From positions 1 through 60,852 of the forward strand of contig JAIKYR010000043.1 of assembly GCA_024682995.1 (NCBI GenBank): DNA of 60,852 nt, read 5' to 3'. The notes below the pieces were generated by a model. That model did not search any database. It saw only the letters and a program-made list of their open reading frames with translations, and was not told where the DNA came from. Both the position numbers and the translations under genes were made by a program. This document shows positions 17,663 through 27,298 of the stretch, piece after piece (position 1 is the stretch's first letter; each line of letters opens with the position of its first letter). The stretch is from Bacteroidales bacterium. Its GTDB lineage: Bacteria > Bacteroidota > Bacteroidia > Bacteroidales > WCHB1-69.

Positions 17663-18616
17663 TTATTCGCCGTCCGCCACAATGCGCGTGCCGCAAGTGT
17701 CGTCGCCAAGGCGGCCCGCTTCCGTGATGATGCAGGGATGTCCCGTCTTTTCCACGAACATGATGGCCGCACGCACCTTGGGGGCCATCGAGCCTTCCGT
17801 GAACTGTCCATCGGCCAGGTACTGTTTGGCCTCAGATATCGTTATGGTGTCCAATGCCTTTTCATCCGGCTTGCGGAAGTTGATATAGACTTTAGGCACG
17901 TCGGTGAGGATGTAGAATTCATCGGCGTTGATTTCCACGGCCGTGATGGCAGAGGCAAGGTCCTTGTCAATGACTGCCTGCACGCCTTTCAGATAGCCGT
18001 CCTTCATGGCCACAGGAATGCCGCCACCACCAACCGTGATGACGATGATGCCCTGGTCGGCCAGCTGGCGCACCAGCTTGATGTTCTGGATGCGGATAGG
18101 TTTCGGGGAAGCCACCACCTTGCGCCAACCATTGCCCTTGGGGTCCTCGCGATACACATCGCCGGTCTCTGCCTGATAGGCTTCCGCCTCCTCTTTCGTG
18201 ACATACGGGCCAACAGGTTTGGTAGGATTCTGGAACAGGGGGTCGTTGCCGTCCACCTCCACATGAGTGAGTAGTGTCACCGTATCGCGGTCCCAGCCCT
18301 CCTCGGCGAAAATACGCCGGAAACCCTCCTCTATCAGCGCTCCAATAGAACCTTGGGTTTCCGCCACACAGAAGTTCAAAGGCATGTCCTCCACCTCAAA
18401 AGTCTCCTTGCCGGCCTTGTGCTGCAACATAACATTGCCCACCTGCGGACCGTTGCCATGTCCAATGACCATGCGATAACCTGCCTTCAACATTGGGACA
18501 AGGCATCTGCAAGTTTCCGTAACATTCTCTATCTGTTCACGATAAGTGCCTTTTTGATGGCTTTTCAATAAAGCATTGCCGCCAAAGGCAATAACGGCGA
18601 GTTTGCTGTTTGTCAT
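17663..18616 (-). CDS. arcC: Carbamate kinase
   Basis: Converts carbamoyl phosphate and ADP to carbamate (then ammonia and CO2) and ATP in the cytosol. Its 317 aa match the family length. Motifs of the amino-acid-kinase fold are clear: VIAFGGNALLK at the start, IGHGNGPQVGNVMLQ, the central THVEVDGNDPLFQNPTKPVGP and VITVGGGGIPV. There is no arginine deiminase or ornithine carbamoyltransferase beside it, so the source of carbamoyl phosphate is not given by context. Its 5' leader contains an AT-rich dispersed repeat (18631-18660, inverted) also found near lolA. A bidirectional terminator lies downstream. Confidence 0.95.
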   Translation of the reverse strand: MTNSKLAVIAFGGNALLKSHQKGTYREQIENVTETCRCLVPMLKAGYRMVIGHGNGPQVGNVMLQHKAGKETFEVEDMPLNFCVAETQGSIGALIEEGFRRIFAEEGWDRDTVTLLTHVEVDGNDPLFQNPTKPVGPYVTKEEAEAYQAETGDVYREDPKGNGWRKVVASPKPIRIQNIKLVRQLADQGIIVITVGGGGIPVAMKDGYLKGVQAVIDKDLASAITAVEINADEFYILTDVPKVYINFRKPDEKALDTITISEAKQYLADGQFTEGSMAPKVRAAIMFVEKTGHPCIITEAGRLGDDTCGTRIVADGE

Positions 18617-18744
18617 AAAAACTATATAACGTTTGTAAGGTTTGTAATGTTAAAAGTGGAAAAGTATTTAAAGTAAAAAGTGAGAAAAATCAAAGTACAT
18701 CGTTCTTAGTTTTTCAACTTCTTAACTCCACTATCCACGGCCAA

Positions 18745-20805
18745 TTACCAGATTCTGGCGCGTTTCGCGGGATCCAGGAACATGGGGTCGCTTGGCTGGA
18801 TATTGAAGGCCTTATAGAAAGCGTCAATATGGGGCAGCGTACCGTTCACGCGCCAGCGGCCGAGGGAATGGGGATCCTCTTTGGTACGACGAAGGATTTC
18901 CTCCGGACGGATGTTGGCAGCCCACACGGCGGCGTATGCCAAGAAGAAGCGTTGCTCAGGAGTGAAACCGTCCATATCGCCTTTGATAGCTCCGTCGGCC
19001 TTGGCCTTCTGGAATGCCGTATAGGAGACGTTCAGACCACCATTGTCGGCGATATTCTCACCCAATGTAAAGGAACCGTTGCCAAACACGCCGGGTGCCA
19101 CCTCAATGGCATTAAAATGATCCACAATCAGTTGGGCTCTTGATTTGAAGGTCTCCGCATCCTGCTCTGTCCACCAGTCAGTGAGGTTGCCGTGCAGGTC
19201 ATAGTTGCGTCCCTGGTCATCAAAACCGTGCGTCATCTCGTGGCCGATCACCACACCAATGGCACCGTAGTTGGCTGCATCGTCGGCGTTCATGTCAAAG
19301 AAGGGCGGTTGGAGGATACCTGCCGGGAAGCAGATCTCATTGGTGTTCGGCTCATAGTAAGCGTTGACCGTCTGCGGGGTCATCTGCCATTCATCCTTAT
19401 CAACGGGCTTACCGATCTTGGCCAGACGATACGCACTCTCAAAGCGGCGGGCGCGCACCACGTTGGCATAATAGCTGTCGTTAGTGATATTGAGGTCGCT
19501 GTAGTCTCTCCATTTGTCAGGATAGCCAATTTTCACATGGAAGGCAGCAAGCTTGTCCAGGGCGTTCTTCTTGGTCACATCGGTCATCCAAGTGGAAGCC
19601 TTGATGCGCTCGCCGAGGGCCCACTGCAGGTTCTTCACCAGCTGTTCCATACGGGCCTTAGCCTCAGCCGGAAAATAGCTCTTCACATACATCTGTCCAA
19701 GTGCCTCACCCAGACAGCCGTCCACGGTTCCAATCACTCGTTTCCAGCGGGGCTTGTTCTCCTGCTTGCCCGAGAGCACCTTGCCGTAAAACTCGAAATC
19801 GGCATTTACGAACTCATCGCTCAGATAGGGAGCCGCGGCATTGATAACATTCCAAGCCAGATAGGCACGGATAACCTCCATATCAGCCACCGAAAGGATG
19901 TTATTCAATCCGGCAAAATAGGAAGGTTGGGCCACATTCAGCGTGTCAATATTCTTAAGATTCAGCGTATGCAGATATTCATTGACATCAATGGCGGGAA
20001 TCATATTTTGGAAATCCAGCGGAGTACATTTGTGGATGGTCTGATAGGGATCGCGGAGCGTGATCTTGTCCACAAAACAGTTGGCCATCATCGTTTCCAA
20101 TGCTAAAACTCGTTTGGCGAGCATTTTCTCGCGGCCTTGGCAGTTCGCCAATTGACTATAGCCAGACATCCGGAACATCTTGGCCATAAGGTTCGCATAC
20201 TCGTCGCGAATATGCTGCTGGTCGGCATCCAAGTAATAGTCGCGGTCGCCAATGCCGAGGCCCGTCTGCCAGAGGTAAGCGATGGTCATATCGCTATTGT
20301 CGGGATCGGAGGAGCCGAAAAGACCGAAGAAAGGATTCAAACCTTCCAACGACATCAAGGCCAGCTTTTTGGTGATGCCCTCACGATTCAGAGCGGCAAT
20401 ATCTTTCAATTCACCTTGTATGGGCTGGGCACCCTGTTTCTCCAACTGCACAGTGTCCATACCAATCTTATAGAGATCACCCACCTTCTGTTCCACCGTA
20501 CCGACGGCATTTTTCTGCGAAGCGAGCTTCAGCACCAGATCCTTAAGCTGTTTCTGGTTGTTTTCAGCCAGCACATCGAAGCTGCCGAAACGGGAATACT
20601 CATTGCCCAGCGGATTGAGCTTCATCCATCCGCCGCAGGCATACTGATAGAAATCCACAGTGGGCTTCACGGAATTGTCCAGATTGGAAGCCACGATACC
20701 GGATTTGACTTTTTTAGGTTTCACTTTGGAGGTCATAGGTGCAGAACTTGAAAAAACGACAAACAAAGCCGCAAGAGACAGCGTCAAAAGGCAACTTTTT
20801 TTCAT
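18745..20805 (-). CDS. M13 family zinc metallopeptidase (neprilysin/PepO-like)
   Basis: Exported oligopeptidase of 686 aa. Residues 1-24 are a signal-like hydrophobic segment (SLAALFVVFSSSA), so it probably acts in the periplasm or at the surface on small peptides. Diagnostic motifs are NAYYEPNTNEICFPAGIL, the zinc site GHEMTHGFDDQGRNYD near residue 521, and GENIADNGGLNVSY with the third zinc ligand. The end RARIW resembles the family's conserved C-terminal xxCxVW but lacks the Cys. Residues 40-480 are the large helical N-terminal domain. The gene has its own promoter and an unusual leader hairpin. Confidence 0.95.
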   Translation of the reverse strand: MKKSCLLTLSLAALFVVFSSSAPMTSKVKPKKVKSGIVASNLDNSVKPTVDFYQYACGGWMKLNPLGNEYSRFGSFDVLAENNQKQLKDLVLKLASQKNAVGTVEQKVGDLYKIGMDTVQLEKQGAQPIQGELKDIAALNREGITKKLALMSLEGLNPFFGLFGSSDPDNSDMTIAYLWQTGLGIGDRDYYLDADQQHIRDEYANLMAKMFRMSGYSQLANCQGREKMLAKRVLALETMMANCFVDKITLRDPYQTIHKCTPLDFQNMIPAIDVNEYLHTLNLKNIDTLNVAQPSYFAGLNNILSVADMEVIRAYLAWNVINAAAPYLSDEFVNADFEFYGKVLSGKQENKPRWKRVIGTVDGCLGEALGQMYVKSYFPAEAKARMEQLVKNLQWALGERIKASTWMTDVTKKNALDKLAAFHVKIGYPDKWRDYSDLNITNDSYYANVVRARRFESAYRLAKIGKPVDKDEWQMTPQTVNAYYEPNTNEICFPAGILQPPFFDMNADDAANYGAIGVVIGHEMTHGFDDQGRNYDLHGNLTDWWTEQDAETFKSRAQLIVDHFNAIEVAPGVFGNGSFTLGENIADNGGLNVSYTAFQKAKADGAIKGDMDGFTPEQRFFLAYAAVWAANIRPEEILRRTKEDPHSLGRWRVNGTLPHIDAFYKAFNIQPSDPMFLDPAKRARIW

Positions 20806-20842
20806 AGAATCTAATTAATTATCAATATCTTAAAACAAAAAA

Positions 20843-20862
20843 CTCCCCTCTCTCAAGGGGAG
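20843..20862 (-). promoter_or_regulatory. Leader hairpin with T run at the 5' end of the M13 peptidase message
   Basis: On the minus strand, CTCCCC and GGGGAG pair around an 8-base loop and are followed by TTTTTT. The hairpin begins at about the predicted transcription start, roughly 40 bases before the ATG. It looks terminator-like, so attenuation is possible; 5'-end protection of the message is the alternative. Confidence 0.5.
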
Positions 20863-20863
20863 C

Positions 20864-20872
20864 GCAAATATA
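20864..20872 (-). promoter_or_regulatory. -7 promoter element for the M13 peptidase gene
   Basis: TATATTTGC on the minus strand, immediately upstream of the leader hairpin. No clear -33 box. Confidence 0.6.
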
Positions 20873-21016
20873 CACTATTTTTTTTAATCCTTTGTTCACG
20901 GCAGTCAAAAACATTTATCTACTGCCGTTGAGGAATCATGAACATCCGTGATGTTACAAAAATCTTGTACAAATTTCTGGGTTCATTGTATTTTCCTGTG
21001 TTATATGTTTTTTTTC

Positions 21017-21025
21017 TACTTTTGC
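21017..21025 (+). promoter_or_regulatory. -7 promoter element for the patatin/BamA gene
   Basis: TACTTTTGC, 49 bases before the ATG at 21074. It lies inside the 5' extension of the open frame (which runs back to 20948), ruling out the earlier start. Confidence 0.65.
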
Positions 21026-21073
21026 AGACATATTTGTGATACGGCGTTTTTGTCATCTATTTTAATTGTGCTT

Positions 21074-23647
21074 ATGAAGAAATTATCACTTATTATAGGC
21101 TCCATTCTTTTGTTCATAACCGCCCATGCGCAGTACAATCTTGCCACCACCAGCATCGATCCTGCAGCTGACTCGGTGGCGGTTACCCGGATGCGGCAAA
21201 AGATGGACTCCATTCGCAAGTTCCGTCCCACCGTGGCCGTGGTGTTGGCGGGAGGTGGCGCCAAAGGTGCTGCCCACGTGGGCGCGCTCGAATACATCGA
21301 GGAACTCGGCATCCCTGTTGACATGGTGCTCGGCACCAGCATGGGGGGACTCGTTGGCGGCCTTTACGCCATGGGCTATCCCGCAGCCCTCATCGACAGC
21401 ATCCTCATCAACATGAACTGGGGGGTGATGATGAGTGATTTCGTGCCCACGGAAAAACTCAACTACCGGCGACGCAAGTTCAACGAAACTTACGCCCTGC
21501 GCATCCCGCTCTATTACGAAAACGACCAAAAGTGGCATGGACGTGAGCTCCTGAAGAGATATCAAGAGAGCGTGAAGATCAATGAAGGGGACCAAAACGC
21601 CTCTTCCGACATCGGCGAGCAGACTCTCCGGCGAGGCATTGTCGCCAACATACCGGAAGGCGTACTCTTTGGATACAATGTCTATAACCTGATCAACAGC
21701 CTAACAGTCGGCTATCAGGATTCCATGAACTTCTCTGATCTGCCCATCCCCTATTGCTGCGTGGCCACAGACCTCGTGACCTTGAAGGCCAAGTACTGGA
21801 CCAGCGGCTACCTGACGGAGGCGATGCGCTCCACGATGTCCATTCCGCTCTATTTCACGCCGGTACGCAACAAGGATATGGTGCTCGTGGACGGCGGCAC
21901 GCGCAACAATTTTCCTACCGACATGGCTTGTGCCATGGGTGCCGACTATATCATTGGCATTGACTTGAGCCAGCCGAGAGGATATGAGGAGATTAATGGC
22001 GTGGGCAAACTGCTGCAACAGAACATTGCGCTCATGGGCAAGGAGGCCTTCGACCACAACAGGCCGCTCGCCAATGTCTATATCCACCCCAAGATGGATG
22101 GCATGAACATGTTCAGTTTCCAGACCAAGAACATTGTCGAATGCATTCAACGGGGAAAGGAGGCCGCAAGGCAGCAGGACTCCAGCTTGCAAGTCATCCT
22201 CCGTGCCGTGACGCCCGGGCTTGTCCAATCGAAAGCGATGAAAGACCAAAAGCAACAACCTCTAGGGGTGAATATCGCCACAAAGGACATTCTTGTCGGC
22301 AGTATTCGGTTCGAGGGGATCAGCAGCGAGCTCACGGACTTCCTTCTGCGGAACATCGAGTTGGACACGGGCAAACGCTACAATCGCGATGACATTGAGA
22401 ATGCACTGGCCGTGCTCTATGGCAGCGGCCTCTTCAAGAACGCATCCTATCGGATCGAGGGCTCGCGTGAACCACACACCTTGGTGTTCAAGGGCGAGAG
22501 AGGCCCCATCCACCAAGTGGGCGTCGGGCTGCGGTTCACCTCTCACGACCTGATCTCGTTGGGACTCAATTTCGGATTCAACAGCCGAAAGCCGTACGGC
22601 TTCAAATTCGACGCCTCGGCGGTCATAGGCAAGAACCTCAAGGGCGAGTTGGACCTCTATTACGTCCCGCGTCACGGCCCCGCCTTCGGAATGGATATTA
22701 AAACATACTATACTCAATTGAAAGTCAGCCCTCTGCATTCCATATTATCCGATTACACCCTCAATACACTTTGTACATACAGCTACTGGAACAACCGGCT
22801 GCAACTCTATATCAGAGACAACCAATGGCTGCATAACGGTTATTATAAAGGAGGATTTGAGCTGAATGTGATGCCGTATGCTTTGTCCACCGTTTTCTTG
22901 AATGTAATGTCTGACGACAGTACTGCAAATAATGCTGCCTATGAATACGACTATTACATGGATGGCGCGGCTTATCTGTACCGGAACCGTTGGGATAACC
23001 ATGCCCTATCCTTTTTCGTGGAGGGAGCATACGACAATACTGATGACAAATATTTCCCCACTCATGGCATTGATGTCGGCGGCCGATATGACTTGGTCTT
23101 TTACAGCAGAAATCCGGAAAAAAACACTCTCCGTTATCATAACTTTAACATGCACATCAAGGGTGTCATCCCCGTGGTCAACCGTTTTGTTATCATGCTC
23201 TCCGGAAATTTAGGATCTATCCAGGCATTGAATTTTTCCAGCTTCAATCGGGATGTTGCGGTACATAATGATGTCCATCAGACATTTGTCGGCGGCATAC
23301 GTGACGGGGAATATATCCAAAATCAGCTCTCGTATGTAGGATATAATGTGCTACAAGCCGTGTACCGCAGCAACACCACCGCTGTCGCCAGGATGGATCT
23401 GCGTTACCAAATCGGGCGCAAGGATTACATTTCGTTCATAACGTCCCTCTATAAGGCCTTCGTCTTATTCGATAAAAATGGGAACCACATACATGGCGTT
23501 GATTACATACGGCCCACGGATTATTGTTTTGTCCTCCAGTACGGTCACAAGTCGCTCATCGGGCCGATATTGTTCAACGTCCACTGGTCGGCCAACGGCA
23601 AGCCCGCCCGATGGGGAGCCTATTTGAGCATCGGGTTCGATTTCTAG
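21074..23647 (+). CDS. Patatin-like phospholipase with POTRA and BamA-type barrel (type Vd-like)
   Basis: 857 aa from the ATG placed by the promoter; a signal peptide (ITAHAQ) follows directly. Residues 52-330 form a patatin lipase: oxyanion loop GGGAKGAAHVG, nucleophile Ser89 in GTSMG, catalytic Asp273 in VDGGTRNNFPTDMA. About 410-470 is a POTRA module (VGSIRFEGISSELTDFLL, NALAVLYGSGLF). The rest is a 16-strand surface-antigen (BamA/Omp85) barrel ending in the aromatic SIGFDF. This is the architecture of PlpD-like type Vd autotransporters, whose lipase is exported through its own barrel. It may hydrolyse phospholipids at the surface or in the periplasm. Convergent with the C10 protease gene with no terminator visible. 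Confidence 0.93.
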   Translation: MKKLSLIIGSILLFITAHAQYNLATTSIDPAADSVAVTRMRQKMDSIRKFRPTVAVVLAGGGAKGAAHVGALEYIEELGIPVDMVLGTSMGGLVGGLYAMGYPAALIDSILINMNWGVMMSDFVPTEKLNYRRRKFNETYALRIPLYYENDQKWHGRELLKRYQESVKINEGDQNASSDIGEQTLRRGIVANIPEGVLFGYNVYNLINSLTVGYQDSMNFSDLPIPYCCVATDLVTLKAKYWTSGYLTEAMRSTMSIPLYFTPVRNKDMVLVDGGTRNNFPTDMACAMGADYIIGIDLSQPRGYEEINGVGKLLQQNIALMGKEAFDHNRPLANVYIHPKMDGMNMFSFQTKNIVECIQRGKEAARQQDSSLQVILRAVTPGLVQSKAMKDQKQQPLGVNIATKDILVGSIRFEGISSELTDFLLRNIELDTGKRYNRDDIENALAVLYGSGLFKNASYRIEGSREPHTLVFKGERGPIHQVGVGLRFTSHDLISLGLNFGFNSRKPYGFKFDASAVIGKNLKGELDLYYVPRHGPAFGMDIKTYYTQLKVSPLHSILSDYTLNTLCTYSYWNNRLQLYIRDNQWLHNGYYKGGFELNVMPYALSTVFLNVMSDDSTANNAAYEYDYYMDGAAYLYRNRWDNHALSFFVEGAYDNTDDKYFPTHGIDVGGRYDLVFYSRNPEKNTLRYHNFNMHIKGVIPVVNRFVIMLSGNLGSIQALNFSSFNRDVAVHNDVHQTFVGGIRDGEYIQNQLSYVGYNVLQAVYRSNTTAVARMDLRYQIGRKDYISFITSLYKAFVLFDKNGNHIHGVDYIRPTDYCFVLQYGHKSLIGPILFNVHWSANGKPARWGAYLSIGFDF

Positions 23648-23670
23648 TTGTCAGCAGTTGCAGAAAGATA

Positions 23671-25827
23671 CTATTCCACCATTACCTTGCGGATGAGGCG
23701 GCCTTTTTCGGTGGCCAATTCCAAGAGATAGAGTCCTGCGGGGAGCGAGGACACGTCCAGACGCTGATGCTGTTCACCCTGCACCGCGGGCCATGTCTCC
23801 GCACGGAGCACCTTGCCCGTGACATCCGTCAGGCGCATCGTCACCGGCAGCGACTCGGGATTGGTGAACAAGATATTCAGTTGGTCGGCGACAGGATTGG
23901 GATACACCTGCGCATCCTGCACACCGTTGTGGTCATCCACACTGGCGATGGCGTAATATTCGAAGTTGAAACCGTCACCCTGGTCCCAGTTGTCGGCCAC
24001 AAAAACGACACGCATCTTCGGGAAAGTAACGTTGTAGGTACCTGATGGCATGTTATTGTTATCGAAACGCTTATAGAATGTAGGCGGATTAGTGGTATTA
24101 TCATACACATCCACAAAATCGCCGCTGCCGAGCTCGAATTTCGGGAACGCGAAAGCATATCCGCTAATGTAATTAATGGACACATTCCAGTTACAGGTGG
24201 TTTCGGGCATATAATCCTTGCCTGCCGCCGTGCCATCAGAGAGAATGGTATGCCAGTCTGTCACATTGGTTGAAAAATCGCAGGGTGTTAATTCGCCAAG
24301 CTGGCTCTGATAACTGATGAGGAATCCGTAATAGTCCGTATTCGTCGTCTCATTGCCCGTTGTGGTGAACGTGATCAGCACGCTGTCGGCATTCACCGTA
24401 TAAGTGGCGGTGGGCACCTGATTGCCCGTGAGCGACACCTTCTCGCCAGAGGAGACATCCGGACCGTTGTAGATCGTCACATAATCCACATTCGGTTTCA
24501 GGTCAAGACGGTCGAAGGAGAACGTGTAGCTGTTGGCTCCGGGCGCGGCCACAATCCAAGAGCAGTCGGGATTCGGCTGGTAAGGTCTTGCCGTCTGGGA
24601 ACCATCGGACACATAGCCGAAGGTGGCCGTATTGCGCTGGCGTTGCACACAAGTGCTGGGCGTGATGGCCCCTGACGGGAAAATGTTCGTGATGGCTATG
24701 CAGCCACTGTTGAAGCTGCTGCCGCCTACGGTGAAGTTATCCATAGCAAAATAGGCATTGGAACCTCCACCCCACCCCCAATTGATATGGAAGCGGTCGT
24801 TGTCGTCATAATCGTCCAACACGAATGCGTGTCCGCCCGAGCCATCATCAGGATGTCCGGAATAGAGGATTGGACGGCGGTGGTCAATTTCACTCTTCAG
24901 CACACTGATATACTCCGAGACAAGCGCACCCGGGTAGGAATCCCGCACATATTTGGTGATACTTTGATCATAAAAGAAATTCTCGTACAAACGTCTGGCG
25001 GCGGTCTCCGTATAAGCGCCGGATCCTGTGGGATTATACCCCATCTTTATGGCCACGCCAATATGGTATGCCAGTTTGGATATTTCATTGGCATACGAAA
25101 AAGGTTCATTACACATGGCATCCCAGTTGTACGTGTGATGGGCAAAATTCACGCTCTGCATCCCATAGCCCTGGGCGGCATACATCGAGGCTCCTTGTCC
25201 CTGTTTAGGATGGCGGTGATAGTTCATAATCTGCGCGGTGGCCAGGGCCGTACAGCCGTTGGGCACGCGGAAGTCGTAATACGGACCCGACGCCACATCC
25301 CACGGGCAGTAGGTATTGTAGTACATGTTCTGGTTCCAGCGGGTCGTGAGCAAGGGGCCGCGGACGGGTATCTTGGAGACCTTCGGCACGAACTCGTCGG
25401 CCAGGTAGCGGTCCCAGTCGGCGGCATCGCGCGGAAGCGCACCCACCTTGGCCGCCTCCACGCGGCGGGTCTCCGACGCATAGCCGGCAAAGGCACTCTT
25501 AACGGGCGGTATCGCCTCATAGTCATCTTCCAGCGAATAGGCCAGCACTGGCATCACGGACTTGGAGGCGGAGACCAGCACAAAGCCGTGCGGAACCAGT
25601 GCGAAACGGTACAGATAGACCATACCGTCCGCATCCGCGACGGATTCCTGCAGGGTTGCCGACAGAGCGGCAGCCGCCGCTGGGGAGGTCTTCTCAATCA
25701 GGAAACGCTGACAGACCTTGGCAGCCTCTTCCGCCGTAACTGATTGCGCCGACATCCTGCCGGCCATAAAAAAGAACAGGATGCCGACCACAATGGCAAA
25801 CAGCCCGTTAAGAGAGTCTTTTTTCAT
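23671..25827 (-). CDS. Secreted C10 (streptopain-like) cysteine protease with CUB domains and T9SS type A tail
   Basis: 718 aa. Residues 1-28: signal peptide (AGRMSAQ). About 30-140: a Spi-type inhibitory prodomain. About 150-390: the C10 peptidase domain with TRWNQNMYYNTYCP, the nucleophile Cys in VPNGCTALATAQIMNYHRHP (near 192), and the catalytic His in GGHAFVLDDY (near 331) followed by HINWGWGG. Then a CUB domain (CSWIVAAPGANSYTFSF, DYVTIYNG) and a second CUB-like domain. The last 80 residues (VYPNPVADQLNI, LTDVTGKV, LPAGLYLLEL, RKVMVE) are a type A T9SS sorting domain. It should be secreted or surface-anchored and degrade protein outside the cell. Confidence 0.93.
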   Translation of the reverse strand: MKKDSLNGLFAIVVGILFFFMAGRMSAQSVTAEEAAKVCQRFLIEKTSPAAAAALSATLQESVADADGMVYLYRFALVPHGFVLVSASKSVMPVLAYSLEDDYEAIPPVKSAFAGYASETRRVEAAKVGALPRDAADWDRYLADEFVPKVSKIPVRGPLLTTRWNQNMYYNTYCPWDVASGPYYDFRVPNGCTALATAQIMNYHRHPKQGQGASMYAAQGYGMQSVNFAHHTYNWDAMCNEPFSYANEISKLAYHIGVAIKMGYNPTGSGAYTETAARRLYENFFYDQSITKYVRDSYPGALVSEYISVLKSEIDHRRPILYSGHPDDGSGGHAFVLDDYDDNDRFHINWGWGGGSNAYFAMDNFTVGGSSFNSGCIAITNIFPSGAITPSTCVQRQRNTATFGYVSDGSQTARPYQPNPDCSWIVAAPGANSYTFSFDRLDLKPNVDYVTIYNGPDVSSGEKVSLTGNQVPTATYTVNADSVLITFTTTGNETTNTDYYGFLISYQSQLGELTPCDFSTNVTDWHTILSDGTAAGKDYMPETTCNWNVSINYISGYAFAFPKFELGSGDFVDVYDNTTNPPTFYKRFDNNNMPSGTYNVTFPKMRVVFVADNWDQGDGFNFEYYAIASVDDHNGVQDAQVYPNPVADQLNILFTNPESLPVTMRLTDVTGKVLRAETWPAVQGEQHQRLDVSSLPAGLYLLELATEKGRLIRKVMVE

Positions 25828-25862
25828 ATTCTTGAATTTAATATACTACAATATAATATGTA

Positions 25863-26939
25863 TTACAGACGGTCCACGCAGTTGAGATCCTGGAAAGCCA
25901 CTTTCAGGCGCTCCACCATGGACTTCTCGCCTTCGCGAAGGAATACACGCGGATCATAATACTTCTTGTTCGGTTTGTCCTCGCCTTCGGGATTGCCAAT
26001 CTGTCCCTGCAGGTAAGCCTCATTCTTTTTATAGTAGTTCATGACGCCTTCCCAAAATGCCCATTGCGTGTCGGTGTCAATGTTCATCTTGACCACACCA
26101 TAGCTGATGGCTTCCTTGATCTTGGCTGGTTCAGAGCCGGAGCCGCCATGGAATACGAAGTTGACAGGATTCTCAGCCGTACCATACTTCTTCTGGATGT
26201 ATTCCTGGGAGTTGTGCAGGATGATGGGCTCAAGTTTCACATTGCCGGGTTTATATACGCCATGTACGTTGCCGAAAGAGGCAGCGATAGTGAAGTTCGG
26301 GCTGATCTTGCTCAGTTCCTCGTAGGCATAGGCCACATCTTCGGGCTGGGTGTAGAGGCGGGCACTGTCAATGCCGGTATTATCCACACCATCCTCCTCG
26401 CCACCGGTGATGCCGAGCTCGATTTCGAGGGTCATCTCAATCTTAGCCATGCGGGTGAGATACTTCTTGCAGATTTCAATATTCTCTTTCAGAGGTTCTT
26501 CCGAAAGGTCAAGCATGTGGGAGCTGAAAAGCGGCTTGCCATATTGGGCATAATATTTCTCACCAGCATCCAAAAGGCCGTCAATCCAGGGAAGGAGTTT
26601 CTTGGCGGCGTGGTCGGTGTGGAGCACCACAGGTACGCCGTACATCTCGGCCATCTCGTGCACATGCATGGCACCGGAGACCGTACCACGGATGGCTGCC
26701 GCCTGACCGTCATTGTTCAAAGACTTTCCGCCGAAGAAGACACCGCCTCCGTTGGAGAACTGGATCATCACCGGTGAGTTGACCGTCTTGGCTGCCTCCA
26801 GCACGGCATTCACAGAGTTTGTTCCCACCACATTCACGGCGGGCATGGCGAACTTGCCAGCTTTCGCGATTCTGAAAATTTCCTGTAAATCTTTTCCGTA
26901 AACCACTCCGGGTTTCACTTTACTTAAAATCTTTTCCAT
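25863..26939 (-). CDS. fbaA: Class II fructose-bisphosphate aldolase
   Basis: Zinc-dependent cytosolic enzyme interconverting fructose 1,6-bisphosphate with dihydroxyacetone phosphate and glyceraldehyde 3-phosphate in glycolysis and gluconeogenesis. Its 358 aa match the E. coli FbaA-type (class IIA) length. Evidence: MPAVNVVGTNSVNAVLEAA, VPVVLHTDHAAKK (zinc His region), the ELGITGGEEDGVDN signature, FGNVHGVYKPGNVKL (zinc His), and VFHGGSGS with VKMNIDTDTQWA in the phosphate-binding region. The C10 protease gene starts 35 bases downstream on the same strand; nothing links them functionally. Confidence 0.97.
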   Translation of the reverse strand: MEKILSKVKPGVVYGKDLQEIFRIAKAGKFAMPAVNVVGTNSVNAVLEAAKTVNSPVMIQFSNGGGVFFGGKSLNNDGQAAAIRGTVSGAMHVHEMAEMYGVPVVLHTDHAAKKLLPWIDGLLDAGEKYYAQYGKPLFSSHMLDLSEEPLKENIEICKKYLTRMAKIEMTLEIELGITGGEEDGVDNTGIDSARLYTQPEDVAYAYEELSKISPNFTIAASFGNVHGVYKPGNVKLEPIILHNSQEYIQKKYGTAENPVNFVFHGGSGSEPAKIKEAISYGVVKMNIDTDTQWAFWEGVMNYYKKNEAYLQGQIGNPEGEDKPNKKYYDPRVFLREGEKSMVERLKVAFQDLNCVDRL

Positions 26940-26974
26940 GTCTTTCTACTGTTTTTTATTGTAAATTAAAAAAA

Positions 26975-27298
26975 TTATCTTTTCCGTTTCCGTTTCCAAA
27001 GCCATCCCACCACCTTTGCCCCCACAGACAAGGCCGTCACAAGACCCGGCTTGTTGGACAAAGCCGATATTTTGGATAATCCTGACGACACGCTGTCGGG
27101 CACATTCCGTTTGCGGAACGTGGCGATGCTGACAATACGATTCCAGACACGCTTCAACGTGTCCACATCATCCTGATAGGCATCGAAGTCGCGGTTCAAG
27201 CGTTTTTCCTGTTTTGCTATCTGCTTGCGCAGCTGTGCCTTACGGAGGGCTATCTCCTCCAGATTCTGATAAGGCGACGATTGGATGCGATTAGTCAT
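26975..27298 (-). CDS. Small basic protein, third gene of a YtxH/Holin-X trio
   Basis: Unrecognised protein of about 107 aa. Residues 15-45 are predicted coiled coil (EEIALRKAQLRKQIAKQEKRL), followed by a helical region, a short hydrophobic stretch (LVTALSVGAKVVGWLW) and a strongly basic tail KRKRKR. The frame runs further upstream, but the ATG at 27298 gives an 8-base overlap with the stop of the Holin-X gene (ATGACTAA), typical of coupled translation. With its neighbours it suggests a small membrane-associated, possibly stress-linked, complex (inference). Confidence 0.7.
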   Translation of the reverse strand: MTNRIQSSPYQNLEEIALRKAQLRKQIAKQEKRLNRDFDAYQDDVDTLKRVWNRIVSIATFRKRNVPDSVSSGLSKISALSNKPGLVTALSVGAKVVGWLWKRKRKR

